Below are positions 39,110 through 49,039 of a stretch of 64,000 bases of DNA, one piece after another. Each line of letters begins with the position of its first letter. The first letter of the stretch is position 1. This stretch comes from Hirudo medicinalis (taxonomy: Eukaryota; Annelida; Clitellata; Hirudinida; Hirudinidae), in NCBI GenBank assembly GCA_011800805.1, contig MPNW01000163.1, forward strand, positions 1 to 64,000, read 5' to 3'. The position numbers and the translations under genes are program-made. Under the pieces are notes generated by a model. The model worked only from the letters and a program-made list of their open reading frames with translations, made no database searches and was not told where the DNA came from.

Positions 39110-40252
39110 TTACTCGGCTACGATTTTGGTCGAGTGGGAGCTGACATAGTTGCGGATCGTGATAATGATCCGGTCTTGGTCTGCCTCGCTCAAGTAGGGA
39201 TGCATCGGCAGGCATAGGATCGTACCAGGTACTGCTTCCGAAACCGGAAGGCCGTTCGGTGTACGCGGATAATGGCTGTAGGCGACCTGCTTGTGCAGTG
39301 GCTTTAAGTAGTAGATGACCGACGGAATGCCCTGCTCATACAGGTGCTTCTTCAGGCCGTCACGATCGGTAGTTTCGATGGCATACTGCGCCCAGGCTGA
39401 ACGACGGCCAGCAGTAGCGCGTGAAGCTTTAACCACATCGCCGAGGCCGTCGGCGTAACGCTGGGCGACGCCAGCGCGCGCTTGCATCTCGTCCTCAAGG
39501 ATGGCAAGCTTCTCGATCAGGATCGCGGCCTGCAGCGTGTCGAGGCGCGAGTTAAGACCGACATGGATGTTGTCGTACTGGGTCTGACCCCTTCCGTGGA
39601 AGGCAAACGAGCGGAGCTTGGCAGCCAAAACATCGTCGTTGGTGAACATTGCGCCGCCGTCGCCGTAGCAGCCAAGTGGCTTAGCCGGATAGAAGCTTGT
39701 AGCGCCGACATGACCGAAAGCGCCACACATCTTACCGTTCTGATTACCACCGATGGACTGTGCGGCGTCCTCGATGACTAACAGGTTCTCGCGCTTGGCT
39801 ATTGTGTCGATGGCCGCGTAATCGGCGGCGCTGCCGAACAGGTCGACAGGGATGATCGCCTTCGGCTTGCGACGGCCTTCAGCCTTAATCATAGCTATCG
39901 CAGATTCGAGACTCTCGATGGAGATGTTGTAGGTGTAAGGTTCGATGTCGACAAAGACTGGCTCGGCCTTGGTGAGCGCGACTACCTCGGCAGTAGAAGC
40001 GAAGGTGAAACTCGGCACGAACACCGCATCGCCAGGGCCGATGCTGGAAGCGAGCAGCGGCAAAAGCAACGCATCGGTGCCGTTGGCGCATGCCACGACA
40101 TGCTTGACGCCGACATACTTGGTTAGCCGATTCTCGAATTCAGTAACCTCGGGGCCAAGAATATAGCAGCCGTCGTTGACCACCTTGTCGATAGCTATCT
40201 TCAGACGGTCGCGGATTCTTTCGCGCTGTACGCCGAGATCGATAAACTGCAT
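39110..40252 (-). CDS. DegT/DnrJ/EryC1/StrS-family sugar-nucleotide aminotransferase, intact
   Basis: A complete 380-residue PLP enzyme. MQFIDLGVQRERIRDRLKIA starts the family; GCYILGPEVTEFE and CANGTDALLLPLLAS (phosphate-binding) follow. PSFTFASTAEVVAL, IIPVDLFG and VIEDAAQSIGG come next. ATSFYPAKPLGCYGDGGAMF holds the catalytic lysine of the family (SFYPAK), and then LNSRLDTLQAAILIEKL. The C-terminus VIYYLKPLHKQVAY is typical. The closest types I recall are WbpE and GnnB, which aminate a 3-keto UDP-sugar to make diamino sugars for O-antigen or lipid A. That substrate is an inference. AGGG lies eight bases before the ATG; the stop is TAA. No lesion in 1143 bp while both neighbours are dead. 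Confidence 0.95.
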   Translation of the reverse strand: MQFIDLGVQRERIRDRLKIAIDKVVNDGCYILGPEVTEFENRLTKYVGVKHVVACANGTDALLLPLLASSIGPGDAVFVPSFTFASTAEVVALTKAEPVFVDIEPYTYNISIESLESAIAMIKAEGRRKPKAIIPVDLFGSAADYAAIDTIAKRENLLVIEDAAQSIGGNQNGKMCGAFGHVGATSFYPAKPLGCYGDGGAMFTNDDVLAAKLRSFAFHGRGQTQYDNIHVGLNSRLDTLQAAILIEKLAILEDEMQARAGVAQRYADGLGDVVKASRATAGRRSAWAQYAIETTDRDGLKKHLYEQGIPSVIYYLKPLHKQVAYSHYPRTPNGLPVSEAVPGTILCLPMHPYLSEADQDRIIITIRNYVSSHSTKIVAE

Positions 40253-40485
40253 TCTCGCCCTAAACCATTGGATTTTGCTCGACTGGTGGATAGCAGAGTT
40301 GTAGTCTCTCGCGAAGGAGAAGTGCTGGCTGGGTATCAGGCGCTAATTATTTTCTTGTTACTTTTGGTTGTGACGAAATCGCGTGGAATTTTGCGTAATT
40401 GCTGGGGTTTGACGGGCAGAATAGCTATATGACTTAGCGAAAAGAAACATAAAATGATCAGTTAAATCGCCAGGAAACGTCTTAA

Positions 40486-41407
40486 TCAGACCAATCCGTG
40501 CCACCATGGCGGATTTGTGACCGCCCGCAACACGGTCACCATTTCAATCTGCGCTTCTAGTGTCAGGGCATCATGGATATCTGTTATCGAGAAATCGGTA
40601 ATAATTGTCTTGGTGAGTGCCTTCTGGTTGTGTAACGAGGCAAATATTTCGACATTGAAGGCATCGCCGGCACAGACCATGTCGACCACTATTATCTTGT
40701 CGGAAGTCACGGACACCTTGTGGTGGTGGCTGTAGTAGTGGGGTGTCCTTGCCGGCAAGAATGATGCCTAGCTTCTGCTATTGTCCAGCTAGCGTGTGGA
40801 AACATCTTCATTATTATCAGCCTCGCCGAACCAGACGAGGTCTTCATCGGACAGCTGGACAGTATCGTTCATGGCAATAATCATCTGTTGCATACACTCA
40901 AGGTGATGCTGCTTGTTTTGGATGAATACGTAGCTAATTCTGGTCAAGCATGGTAACGCGCTTACCGTGCTCGCGGCGCATCAGCGCTTCGTAGGTCGCG
41001 CCTAAGATTCTATGAATCTAGCGATCATTCCATAAAACACAACATCAATATCGTTACCAAGTGTGGTCATGTCAGCCTCGACTAGCATTTTGTCTACGAT
41101 ATTCTCTTCATAAAAGAGTAGGTGGTGTAGCTGTTGTCAACCCGGACTAAGGAGAGCGTCGTTGGCTGCATTGAAAGATTTGGTGTAGCGCGAACTGATA
41201 TTGCTCGCTGCTAGCACGTAGCAAATCTACTGGCTGAATAGATCGAATGATAGGCCTAGAAAACTCAGTGGGTACGCCGAAGTAGCCGAGAGCGATAAAT
41301 GAGTTGAAGATCGTATCGCTGCAGCATAGGGCGCTAAGAACGGCTTACTTCCGATACTCTGTCGCGGGATGCTGTCGATCAGCGGCTTGGTCGCAACGCA
41401 AGATCAT
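40486..41407 (-). pseudogene. PfkB-family fructokinase, decayed
   Basis: Phosphorylates imported fructose. The minus strand starts at 41407 (CDQAADRQHPATE-like after a shift; the recoverable pieces are KPLIDSIPRQS and FLAPYAA). SFDLFSQ and LAASNISSRYTKS follow near 41215, and IQNKQHHLECMQQMIIAMND, LSDEDLVWFGEADN at 40930-40820. The last 90 codons are open and hold HHKVSVTSDKIIVVDMVCAG, DAFN: the catalytic-base motif DTVGAGDTFN with Gly changed to Cys but the aspartate kept. The end NPPWWHGLV is typical. It is followed downstream by the intact DegT-family gene and belongs with the fructose uptake genes to its right. Confidence 0.88.
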
Positions 41408-41424
41408 GGCTTATCGTGTCCTTG

Positions 41425-41845
41425 CGGATAGATAATACCATTACGGATAATGGTGTTAGCGTATACGGATAATGGTGTTAGCATAAGTCTGGGCTAGATG
41501 ATGGCAATGATGGTGTGCGCGCCTTGACGTGATCATAGAAAGCACGTTACGATGAGCGTTACCACGGCGAAGCCGGAAGCGCTTGCGGCGCATACGGTAT
41601 CGGTTTCCACGTGCACGGGATCGTAAAGAGTGGTGTCAGTCATCCACCAACGAGCGAAGGATCACTGCGACACGAAGTCAATAACCGGAAGCACTTGAAG
41701 GACGACATCAAGCATCGTGATCAGATCGACGCCGTCAGCGCGTATGACGCGAAGGCTATGCTCCAATACCAGACAGTTGCTGTCGACGATAGCGATTTCG
41801 TCGTCACGATCCATGGCGCACGGGGTAAACAGTGATTCAGTTCCG
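41425..41845 (-). pseudogene. RbsD/FucU-family sugar mutarotase, decayed
   Basis: These small enzymes interconvert sugar anomers after uptake. Minus-strand reading: DRDDEIAIVDSNCLVLEHSL, RVIRADGVDLITMLDVVLQV, LPVIDFVSQ (41820-41670), then ARWWMTDTTL, VHVETDTVCA near 41610 and the C-terminal YANTIIRNGII (from GNVILKKGVI) near 41455. The C-terminal reading crosses a 22-bp tandem duplication (41442-41485). It sits between fructokinase and the ROK regulator in the same direction. Confidence 0.8.
41442..41485. repeat. 22-bp tandem duplication in dead mutarotase
   Basis: TACGGATAATGGTGTTAGCG plus TA at 41442-41463 is repeated at 41464-41485 with one changed base. It shifts the frame just before the enzyme's conserved end. 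Confidence 0.9.
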
Positions 41846-41859
41846 AGAACGAAAACGAA

Positions 41860-43202
41860 GGGGAGGGGCGATAAACACTCTCATGATTCCTGCAAATGGC
41901 AGTTGCTCTGGCCAGGAAACGCTATGACAAATGCAGATTGGCGCTACCAATGGCACGTGCGTGGATACCGACGGTCTCTTCGCGTACTAATGGCAACAGT
42001 AGGCTGCTGCATCGATTCTACCGACAGCCGATTACACTGCTTCGACCAGCCGCACGTGGATGATAGTTGACACTCAGTCATCAATGACTGTACTTTCGAA
42101 TTTGATAACGGAAGAGGAAGTGACGATAACGTAGGCGATGGTATGGCCGGTCATAGCCAGCCAGTCATCGATGGCAAGGCCGAATTCACCCCCCCCCATT
42201 CCTCCCGCTAGGACCAGAGGTGCGAGATGTCCACGCCTTGCTCGCTAAAGCCTTTGCTACTAACATGGCGATAGAGGCGACGTCGATGAGCTGAATCGGC
42301 TTCCCGTTGGGACCAGGCGCAGACCATCAAGCTAAGTACATCGGTATTACCTGTCGGGCAGCTGTAGAACTTGCCGTTGAGTACCGGAACGTCTCTGACG
42401 AAGGCTACGATGTAGAAATAGAAGGAGTTGCGCAGGATTTTGATGTCTCAAACATGAGATAAGTGTCGCAGACAGAGGTGATGTCGTTCTGCAGATAGAC
42501 GGATAAGGTGATCAACTCCTACAAGTCAGTGCGTATGTTACGGCTGCACCATTCTTCCATCATTTCATAATGTACACTAGTGATATTGACTTAGCTTCAC
42601 AGTTCGAAAGGCATAGCAATGCCGAAGCCAGCGATGCGTTTGTCCTGTGTGCGCGTCAGCCTGGAGCGTATCTTGACGATTCCGGTGTTGACAGACACGA
42701 GCGTGTCACGCGGGGGGGAGGGCTAGCAGTAGTAACTCTGTAGCATGGCCCTAATGTTGCCGAAGAAATCGATCAACACCAGTTCAGCGCTGTGGTAGCC
42801 AATCTTTATACTGAAGAAGAAAGGTGCCTTTCAGATTGATCTCAATCAGTATGGACGACGGTCGATCTTGCTGCTGATCGGCTCTTGACGCAGCAGTCCA
42901 TCAATTTCATGCTCACGCATAATAACGAAGACAGTCTATGCCGACAGACTGGTCAGTCATATGCGTGATGTCGAATTTAGCTTAGCTATACCCCTCTACC
43001 AAACCAGTGACAGCATCAGTAGCTTGTTGTGGCCGCGCATTCCGCTCTGCTTGGCTCCAAGCATATGCTCAACCTCGATAATCTCCAGCGAACCGTGTCT
43101 CATGCTTCCAGCCTCCACATGGTTTCTCCTGTCATTGTCAGCTGTCGTCTCCCACAAATCGAAGTCTTCTTGTAGAAGAGAATGGTACTGAGGCACAATC
43201 AT
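41860..43202 (-). pseudogene. ROK-family transcriptional regulator (FrcR-like), decayed
   Basis: A sugar-responsive repressor next to fructose transport genes. Minus-strand reading: AKQSGMRGHNKLLMLSLVWY (helix-turn-helix start), ARI-like then TVFVIMREHEIDGLLRQEPI, IDRRPSILIEINLKGTFFFS, IKIGYHSAELVLIDFFGNIR at about 42810, RIAGFGIAMPFEL at 42620, VYLQNDITSVC at 42480. Near 42330 follow PGPNGKPIQLIDVASIAMLV. The end near 41900 reads IHARAIGSANLHLS. A C9 run (42189-42197) and many stops interrupt it. Translation probably began at an ATG near 43100; the open frame extends to 43202, next to a 33-bp palindrome. Confidence 0.88.
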
Positions 43203-43235
43203 GTTAATAATAAATAATTATTATTTATTATTAAC
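43203..43235. promoter_or_regulatory. 33-bp perfect AT-only palindrome, candidate ROK operator
   Basis: Sixteen bases, a central T, then the exact reverse complement (43203-43218 and 43220-43235); outside the end G and C it is only A and T. It lies between the divergent frcR-like and frcB genes. ROK repressors such as Mlc and NagC bind TTATTT/AAATAA-flanked palindromes, and TTATTTATTATTAA here fits that flavour. It is therefore proposed as the operator; the remnant has survived although both genes are dead. Confidence 0.6.
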
Positions 43236-43367
43236 TACCATTTTGAATTCGTGTCGCATCTATGGTGGAGGCTCGACTAAGAAGAGTAAACGATCGTCCA
43301 ACGGAAGTCACTATGGCGTGATCCGATGTTTGGTTTCTGAGAGAAGTACACGACGCAACTTTCCGTT

Positions 43368-44385
43368 ATGAAGACGACCGTTTTGGGTGCCGTCGTGACA
43401 GGTCCTACCGTGTTTTCAGCCTCGCCTTTTGCTGATATCGTCGCTTGTCTCGTCACTAAGATCGATACTAATAAGTTCTTCGTTAATATGAAGGAAGACG
43501 CTACCACCAAGGCCAAGAAACTCGGCGTCAATCTAAAGATCTATGCCAACAAGATCGACGGTGACAGCGAGAGCCAGGTTTCGATCATCGAAATCTGTAT
43601 TGCCGACGACGCTCAGATGATCATTATCAATCGAGTCCGACATCAAGATCATAGTGCTAGCGATTAAGAAGGCGCGCGATGCCGGCATCCTGTTCATCGC
43701 ACTCGACACTCAGCTTGAACTAGCCGACTCAACCGACGCTATCTTTGCAACCGACAATATGTTCGCCGGCAAGCTGATCAGCTAGCTGGTTGCTGTCATT
43801 TTCGGCTACAAGGCTAAAGACACAAGATTACATTCTCTAGCTAACCCATCGTAGCCAACGGTAGACGTACTACGCGACCTAATTCATGAATGGTATCCGG
43901 CTTCGATGTGAAGGATGCCCAACAAGATCGACGACGATGATGATGCACGCATTGTGGACTACAGCGTAACTATAGGTAATGAAAACGGCGGCTGCAAGAT
44001 CATAGGAAACCTTCCCCAGAAGGATCATAAGTATAAACATCGTTCACAATATCAAGCAAGCCTGCTCTTCCGTGTCTACGAGGCACTGAAGGCTGTTGGC
44101 ATGGAGAAGAGCGTGCTGCTGCTGATCTTCTCCGTCGAAAGCAGTCGTCTGGACGTGAAGAACGTCGAGGCCGACGTCATCGGCACTGCCTCGCAACAGT
44201 ATATACTGCTTATAGCTTCTCTCGGCCTTGAGGCGATCAGAAAATTTGCCGATAATGGCGAGAAACCGAAGCCGACCGAAGGCAAAGGATTCTTCAACAC
44301 CTGCGTGGCGCTGGTAACCAACAAGCCAACACAGGGTGTTGAATCGATAAACGTGAAGGCCAGCCTGTACAAGTGCTGGAGTTGA
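43368..44385 (+). pseudogene. frcB: frcB fructose-binding protein, decayed
   Basis: Periplasmic binding protein of a fructose/ribose-type ABC transporter. It has a signal peptide [22 protein letters not shown] and mature start [47 protein letters not shown] (43390-43585), matching FrcB closely. After 43640 the frame breaks; [14 protein letters not shown], [11 protein letters not shown] at 43755 and NGFDVKDAQQD at 43905 are visible. The last third is open from 43915: FRVYEALKAVGMEKSVLLLI around 44068, then a frame change. The end is VQVLELI at 44390. Expected length about 340 codons. Confidence 0.92.
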
Positions 44386-44488
44386 TTTGATCACCTAACA
44401 ACGTAATACTATTCTTGCAGGCGGATGGTGGCCAATTCCCTAGTCGTCATTTCGGCAAGAGGGATACAAGGATCCTCAATGAGTGGAA

Positions 44489-45590
44489 TTTGATATGTCT
44501 GAAGCTTCGGCATATGTCAGACAGCTACAAGAATTAGAGAAGGCTTTCTCGGACAGAGAAACGTCTGTGACAAGCTTCAATACCCATAGTCTCTCGACGG
44601 TCGAGAAGATCTGGCACTTCCTGCATTTAAACCAGGCAGCGGTGCCGTTGATCGGCCGGTTGCTTCACTGGTGGTCTTCTGCCTCATCATGGGGCACTAA
44701 GTTCTTTGTCACCTTCTCGATCACTATGATCCTACATCAGGTAACGATTACGGACGTGATCGGCGCAGCGCTGGTACGGACGTGATCGGCGCAGCGCGGG
44801 CACCTGTCATCTTAACCGCCGACATCGATCTGTGGGTCGACGTGCTCATGGTGCTGTTATCAGTTATGATAGGCTAATTCACATTCCCATACGGCTTGCT
44901 GCCGTGACTAGCAATCATCTACGGCTTAGGCGTTGGTGTACACTTGGCGGCATGATCAACGGTGCGCTCGTTGCCTACATGAAGCCGCCTTCGTTCATCG
45001 TCACGCTCGGCATGTGACGGATCGTTCTTGCCTCGAACTTCTTCTACTTGGCCAACGAGATCGTCTGCCCGCAGAACATCGAGGTACAGGCTCCGATCAT
45101 CAAGTTATTCTCTGCAAACTTCAGGGTAGAAAACGCCGTCTTCATCTACAGCGCGGTCGCAATGTTATTGCGGATGATCGTACTTTGCACATGGTTCAAC
45201 CACACCGCATGATGCGGACACATCCATGTCATCGGAGATGATATCAAGCCTCCCGGCGTTTGCGTCAACAGGATATCAATCTTGGTCTACGTACTCTCGG
45301 ATCTTACTCTGCGCACTCGGCGATGAAGTTCTTATCGACCACATCGGCTTGGTTTCGCCGGCCGCTAGCCAATTCGTGCAACATCGAAATCATCACAGCC
45401 GTGATTATTGGTAACATCTAAACTCTTCGACGGCCGCGGCTCGATCCTCGACATGCTGTTCGTAGCCATAATCGTCAGCGTGTTGCGGCTTTAGCTGTGA
45501 CTGATCGGTACCGACCAGCAATGAACCTAGCTGTTGATTGGTATCCTTGTATCGTCGCTGTTGTCATCGGCTCGTTGATCAGAAAATTGC
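44489..45590 (+). pseudogene. frcC: frcC fructose ABC permease, decayed
   Basis: The N-terminus from 44483 is open for 100 codons: SETSV-like (RETSVTSFNTH), KIWHFLHLNQAAVPLIGRLL, GTKFFVTFSITMILHQVTIT. A 26-bp tandem duplication (44750-44801) then shifts the frame; ignoring one copy gives ITDVIGAARAPVILTADIDL, in line with FrcC. Later blocks are MINGALVAYMKPPSFIVTLG at 44950, ANEIVCPQNIEVQAPIIKL at 45055, CALGDEVLIDHIGLVSPAAS at 45310 and ILDMLFVAIIVSVLRL at 45450. The end, VVIGSLIRKLQADV, runs directly into frcA. Confidence 0.92.
44750..44801. repeat. 26-bp tandem duplication that breaks frcC
   Basis: ACGGACGTGATCGGCGCAGC starts both units (44750-44775, 44776-44801), which differ at the last few bases. 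Removing one unit restores the family reading, so the duplication is a frameshift lesion. Confidence 0.93.
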
Positions 45591-45596
45591 AGGCTG

Positions 45597-46390
45597 ATGT
45601 CTACGACGTTCTGTTCACTGCAGTGTCTGATCAAAAGCTACGGCCGTGTCACCGTCATCGACCATACCGATTTAGATCTTTATCACGGCGAGATCCTCGC
45701 TGTGATCGGCGACAACGGCGCCGGCAAGTCACCGCTTATCAATGCTATCTCGGTAGAGATCTTGTCCGATGAGGGCGAGATCAAACTCAACGACAAGCCT
45801 GTTAACTTCAATTAGCTGATGGAGGCGCACGATGCCAGCATCGCAGCGATCTACAAGAACTTCGCACTGTCTCCGGCGTTGTCTCCGGCGTTATAGATTT
45901 CCGACAACATGTTCCTCGATCGCGAAATCAGAAACTATGAGTCAGCTCGGCAACTGGTTCCTTATGCTAGATCGCATCGCGATAGAGAAGCAGTCTCGTG
46001 AGAAGCTAAATAAGCTCGGACGGATGACTATTCAGAACATCGACCAGGATGTCGAGACGCTGTCGGGCGACCATCGCTAGAGCATGACGGTGGCGTGTGC
46101 TATTACCTCTGACTCGAACGGTTATCATGAAAACGAGCTGACCACGGCCCTCAGCGTTAAGGAAGGCCGCAGCCTTTTGAAGTTGATTATCAACGTCAAG
46201 CTCCGAAAACTGCCGATCGTGTTAATCTCGCATAACATGCCACATATATCTAGGTGGCCGACTGCATCCATATCCACCAGCTTGGCCGTCGCCTTACTGT
46301 CATTGATCCGAAGAAGTACGCGATGTCGTATGTGATAGCCTCCGTCACGAGAGCCAAGAAGCTGTCGAAGACTGCACTGGTAGCCTGACT
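45597..46390 (+). pseudogene. frcA: frcA ABC ATPase for fructose, decayed
   Basis: The energising subunit, about 260 codons. The Walker A reads GDNGAGKSPLINAIS, with the magnesium-coordinating Ser/Thr replaced by Pro, which should abolish ATP hydrolysis by itself. SYGRVTVIDHTDLDLYHGEI precedes it. After a TAG at 45813 follow SIAAIYKNFALSPALSPAL (with a 12-bp in-frame duplication doubling LSPA), ISDNMFLDREIRN, then GRMTIQNIDQDVETLSGDHR near 46020, where LSGGQRQ should be (Gly to Asp). The remaining parts, including the Walker B and H-loop (VLISHNMPHI), lie in shifted frames. It ends near VIASVTRAKKLS. Confidence 0.92.
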
Positions 46391-46813
46391 ACAACCTTGG
46401 TCTCCGCGTTGGAGCATATCGATTACAGGGCTTTAAATCGATAACGATTGCGTTCGTTGCATTATGACATGAGTGTATATGGCATGAGTGTGAGCGGACA
46501 TATATCGGCAACCTGGAAAAATGCCAGGCCATTCAATTAGCTAGCTGCACGAGAGGCAAAATGACTCACACAGATCCCCACTCTCCAGGCCACTACTAAG
46601 AAATGCTAACCTCGAGGCGCTCACCGCTGCAATCCTTAGAGACGTTCAAATATCGACTCTACAAGGATACGACTATTATCACCAACCACGACTAGCTGAC
46701 CGCGTCAAGCGGTAGCTCGAGACCGTATAGTCGACTATTCGATCTACTTGACCCAGGATAGCTACGAGAAGAGGACTAAGCGAGTTTACTATCTGTCATT
46801 GGAGATTCGCATC

Positions 46814-46847
46814 AGGTAACCTGATGCAGAAGGTAACCTGATGCAGA
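46814..46847. repeat. 17-bp tandem duplication that breaks glgP
   Basis: AGGTAACCTGATGCAGA is present twice in succession. Removing one copy rejoins the YYLSLE block with LMQNAF in frame. Confidence 0.92.
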
Positions 46848-47764
46848 ACGCCTTTTACAATTTTGTACTTATGCAAGCGATGTACGAGGCATCTTCTCCG
46901 CTCGGCGTTGGGTTCAACGTCATCGCCAAGATAGAGCTCCTCTATGCGGCATACAACAATGGCGGTCTCGGCCACCTCGCAGTTTGCTTAATAGAGAACG
47001 TGGCGGCCGTCGATATCCATGCCAATAACTACAGCATCCGCTACGCCAATGACATGTCCTGTTAGGAAACCTACGCCTGTTAGCAAGTTGAATTGCCTGA
47101 GGCCTAGCTGGAGCATGGCAACCATTGGGAGTTCGAAGGAGTTCGAACGTTGTGAGCACTCCTTCGATATCAGTTTCGATAGTTCGGTGGAATCGATCAT
47201 CACCAAGGATAGGCAACTCGAGCGTCATGTCTGGAAGACGTTCGAGCGCATTCTTGCTGTTGTCTACGATACCCCCCATAGTTGGCTGAAGCAGATTATG
47301 AGTCAACACGTTGTGCCTGTGGTCTGGCATGACGATCGACCCCATTCTGCTCGACAAATTTAATACCAGTGATCACATCTGCGTACTCGTCGAAGGTAAT
47401 CAGGCTAACGTTCTGTCGCGCATCCTTTACCTCGCCGATGCGACTACCTAGCTGACGTGACGCCTGCCGGGCAAAACTCAGGCTGCGTTGGAATCATTTC
47501 TTCTCGACCACCTCACTGCAGAACATTCTCAGGAGCCATCTCAGACAGTATAACGATCTGCTGTTGCTACTGGAGTAAAGCGTTATCCATCTCCACGAGA
47601 CCTGTCCGGTGGTCTCGGTTTCCAAGTTGATGTGGCTGTTGATAGATATTCCAAAGGTCTCGACTTCTACACTACCTGAGCCTAACCAAACTTTATTTAG
47701 CCTACACCAACCACACCCCGCTACCCGAGACGCTGTAGAGCTGGCTTAGCCACTGGTTGAACGC

Positions 47765-47806
47765 CTGCTGCCGCGGCATATAACGCCTGCTGCCTCTTTA
47801 TATGTA
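47765..47806. repeat. About 22-bp tandem duplication in glgP
   Basis: AACGCCTGCTGCC recurs 22 bp apart; the insertion splits the ERLLPRHMQIVYAINA segment into two frames. Confidence 0.8.
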
Positions 47807-49039
47807 GATCGTCTATGCAATCAACGCCAAAGTGTAGCTCGAGGCAAGAGTCTTGGATTATTTCGACGGCGTAGCCATATCATCAACCTCATCTTGTTGA
47901 TTCAGTAGTAGATGACTGGCGCCGCGTGCGCATGAGGCAAGCTGGCCTTCATCGGCCGCACAGCGTCAATAGCGTGTTGATGCTGCACGCCGACCTGATG
48001 AAGCAGACAGGTTGCAATCTTCCTATCTCGACCACAACCGGATCAACAACAAGACCAATGACATTAAGCCAAGGCTCTGGCTAATTCAATGAATCCTGGC
48101 TTGATGAGCCTGATACACGAGGCGATCGGTGACCACTTCCTTGATAATATCGAAGTGATCTGTAACCTTGACTAGTGGATTCAAAGCGCCGCCTTTCGCG
48201 AGAAGTTCGCGATGGTAAAACAAATTAACAATGAGTGCCTGTCAAATCTCGTTGCCGAACAGCTCGACATCAGGGTTTACCCTTCAGTGTCTTCGAATTC
48301 ATATTTTAAGCGCATCCACGAATACAGGCGTCAACTGCTCAACAACACCGAGACGGTCGCTATCTACGACTAGATCAGCTCGCATCACGAGCGCGATTGT
48401 ATCCCCAGGTCAAGTTCTTCGGCGGCAAGGCGGCGCTAGGCTACCACAACGCGAAGCTGATCATAAAACTGGCCAACGATGTAGCTCAGGTTATCAACAG
48501 CTACTCCTCGGTGCGCGGTCTGCTGAAGGTTGCTTTAGTATCGAATTGTAATATCAGCAAGGCTGAAACCCTGAAACTCACTGCCGAACTGCTCCGAGCA
48601 GATCTCGACCTCTCTGAGCAGATCTCGATGGCAGGCATGGAAGTGTCGGGTACTTGAAACATGAAGTGTGCCCTCAAAATCGATATGTTCGACAGTACCA
48701 CTGTCGAGATCAAGGAATGTATCGGCGACGACACTGTCTTCATCTTCGGCTTGACTGCCGAGGAATTGGCTGAGCGCTGCAACAACAACTGCAAGTCGGC
48801 AGTTATCATCAATTGTCTCGCGTGAACTCAAGCAGGCGGTAGCAGCGATCTCGTCGAACATGTTATCGCCTGACGATCCGAGCTGCTATTGCGACCTTAT
48901 GTGCAGGTCGCATCAGCATGGCTGGTCTATAATCAGTGGTCGACTTCAACGCTTATGCCTCCGCACAGCGTCAGATCGATGAGGTTTAGCACGATAGTTA
49001 CGACTGGTACGCCCGAATTATCCACGAAGTCGCGTGTAA

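Larger units (their letters stand above)
46561..49035 (+). pseudogene. glgP: glgP glycogen phosphorylase, decayed
   Basis: Releases glucose-1-phosphate from glycogen. It starts MTHTDPHSP; RVYYLSLEIRIR at 46780 is the family's KRVYYLSLEFLIGR, followed by a 17-bp duplication (46814-46847). NNGGLGHLAVCLIENVAAVD at 46953 comes from LGNGGLGRLAACFLDS. Then TKDRQLERHVWKTFERILAV at 47205, NHT-like, ERLLPRHI at 47755 (followed by a 22-bp duplication), DRINNKTND at 48035 and VKFFGGKAALGYHNAKLIIK followed by LANDVAQVIN at 48410. The C-terminal LPLSEQISxAGxExSGTGNM motif is seen as LSEQISMAGMEVSGT, and TVEIKECIGDDTVFIFGLTA at 48705. Length fits a full gene. Confidence 0.93.
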
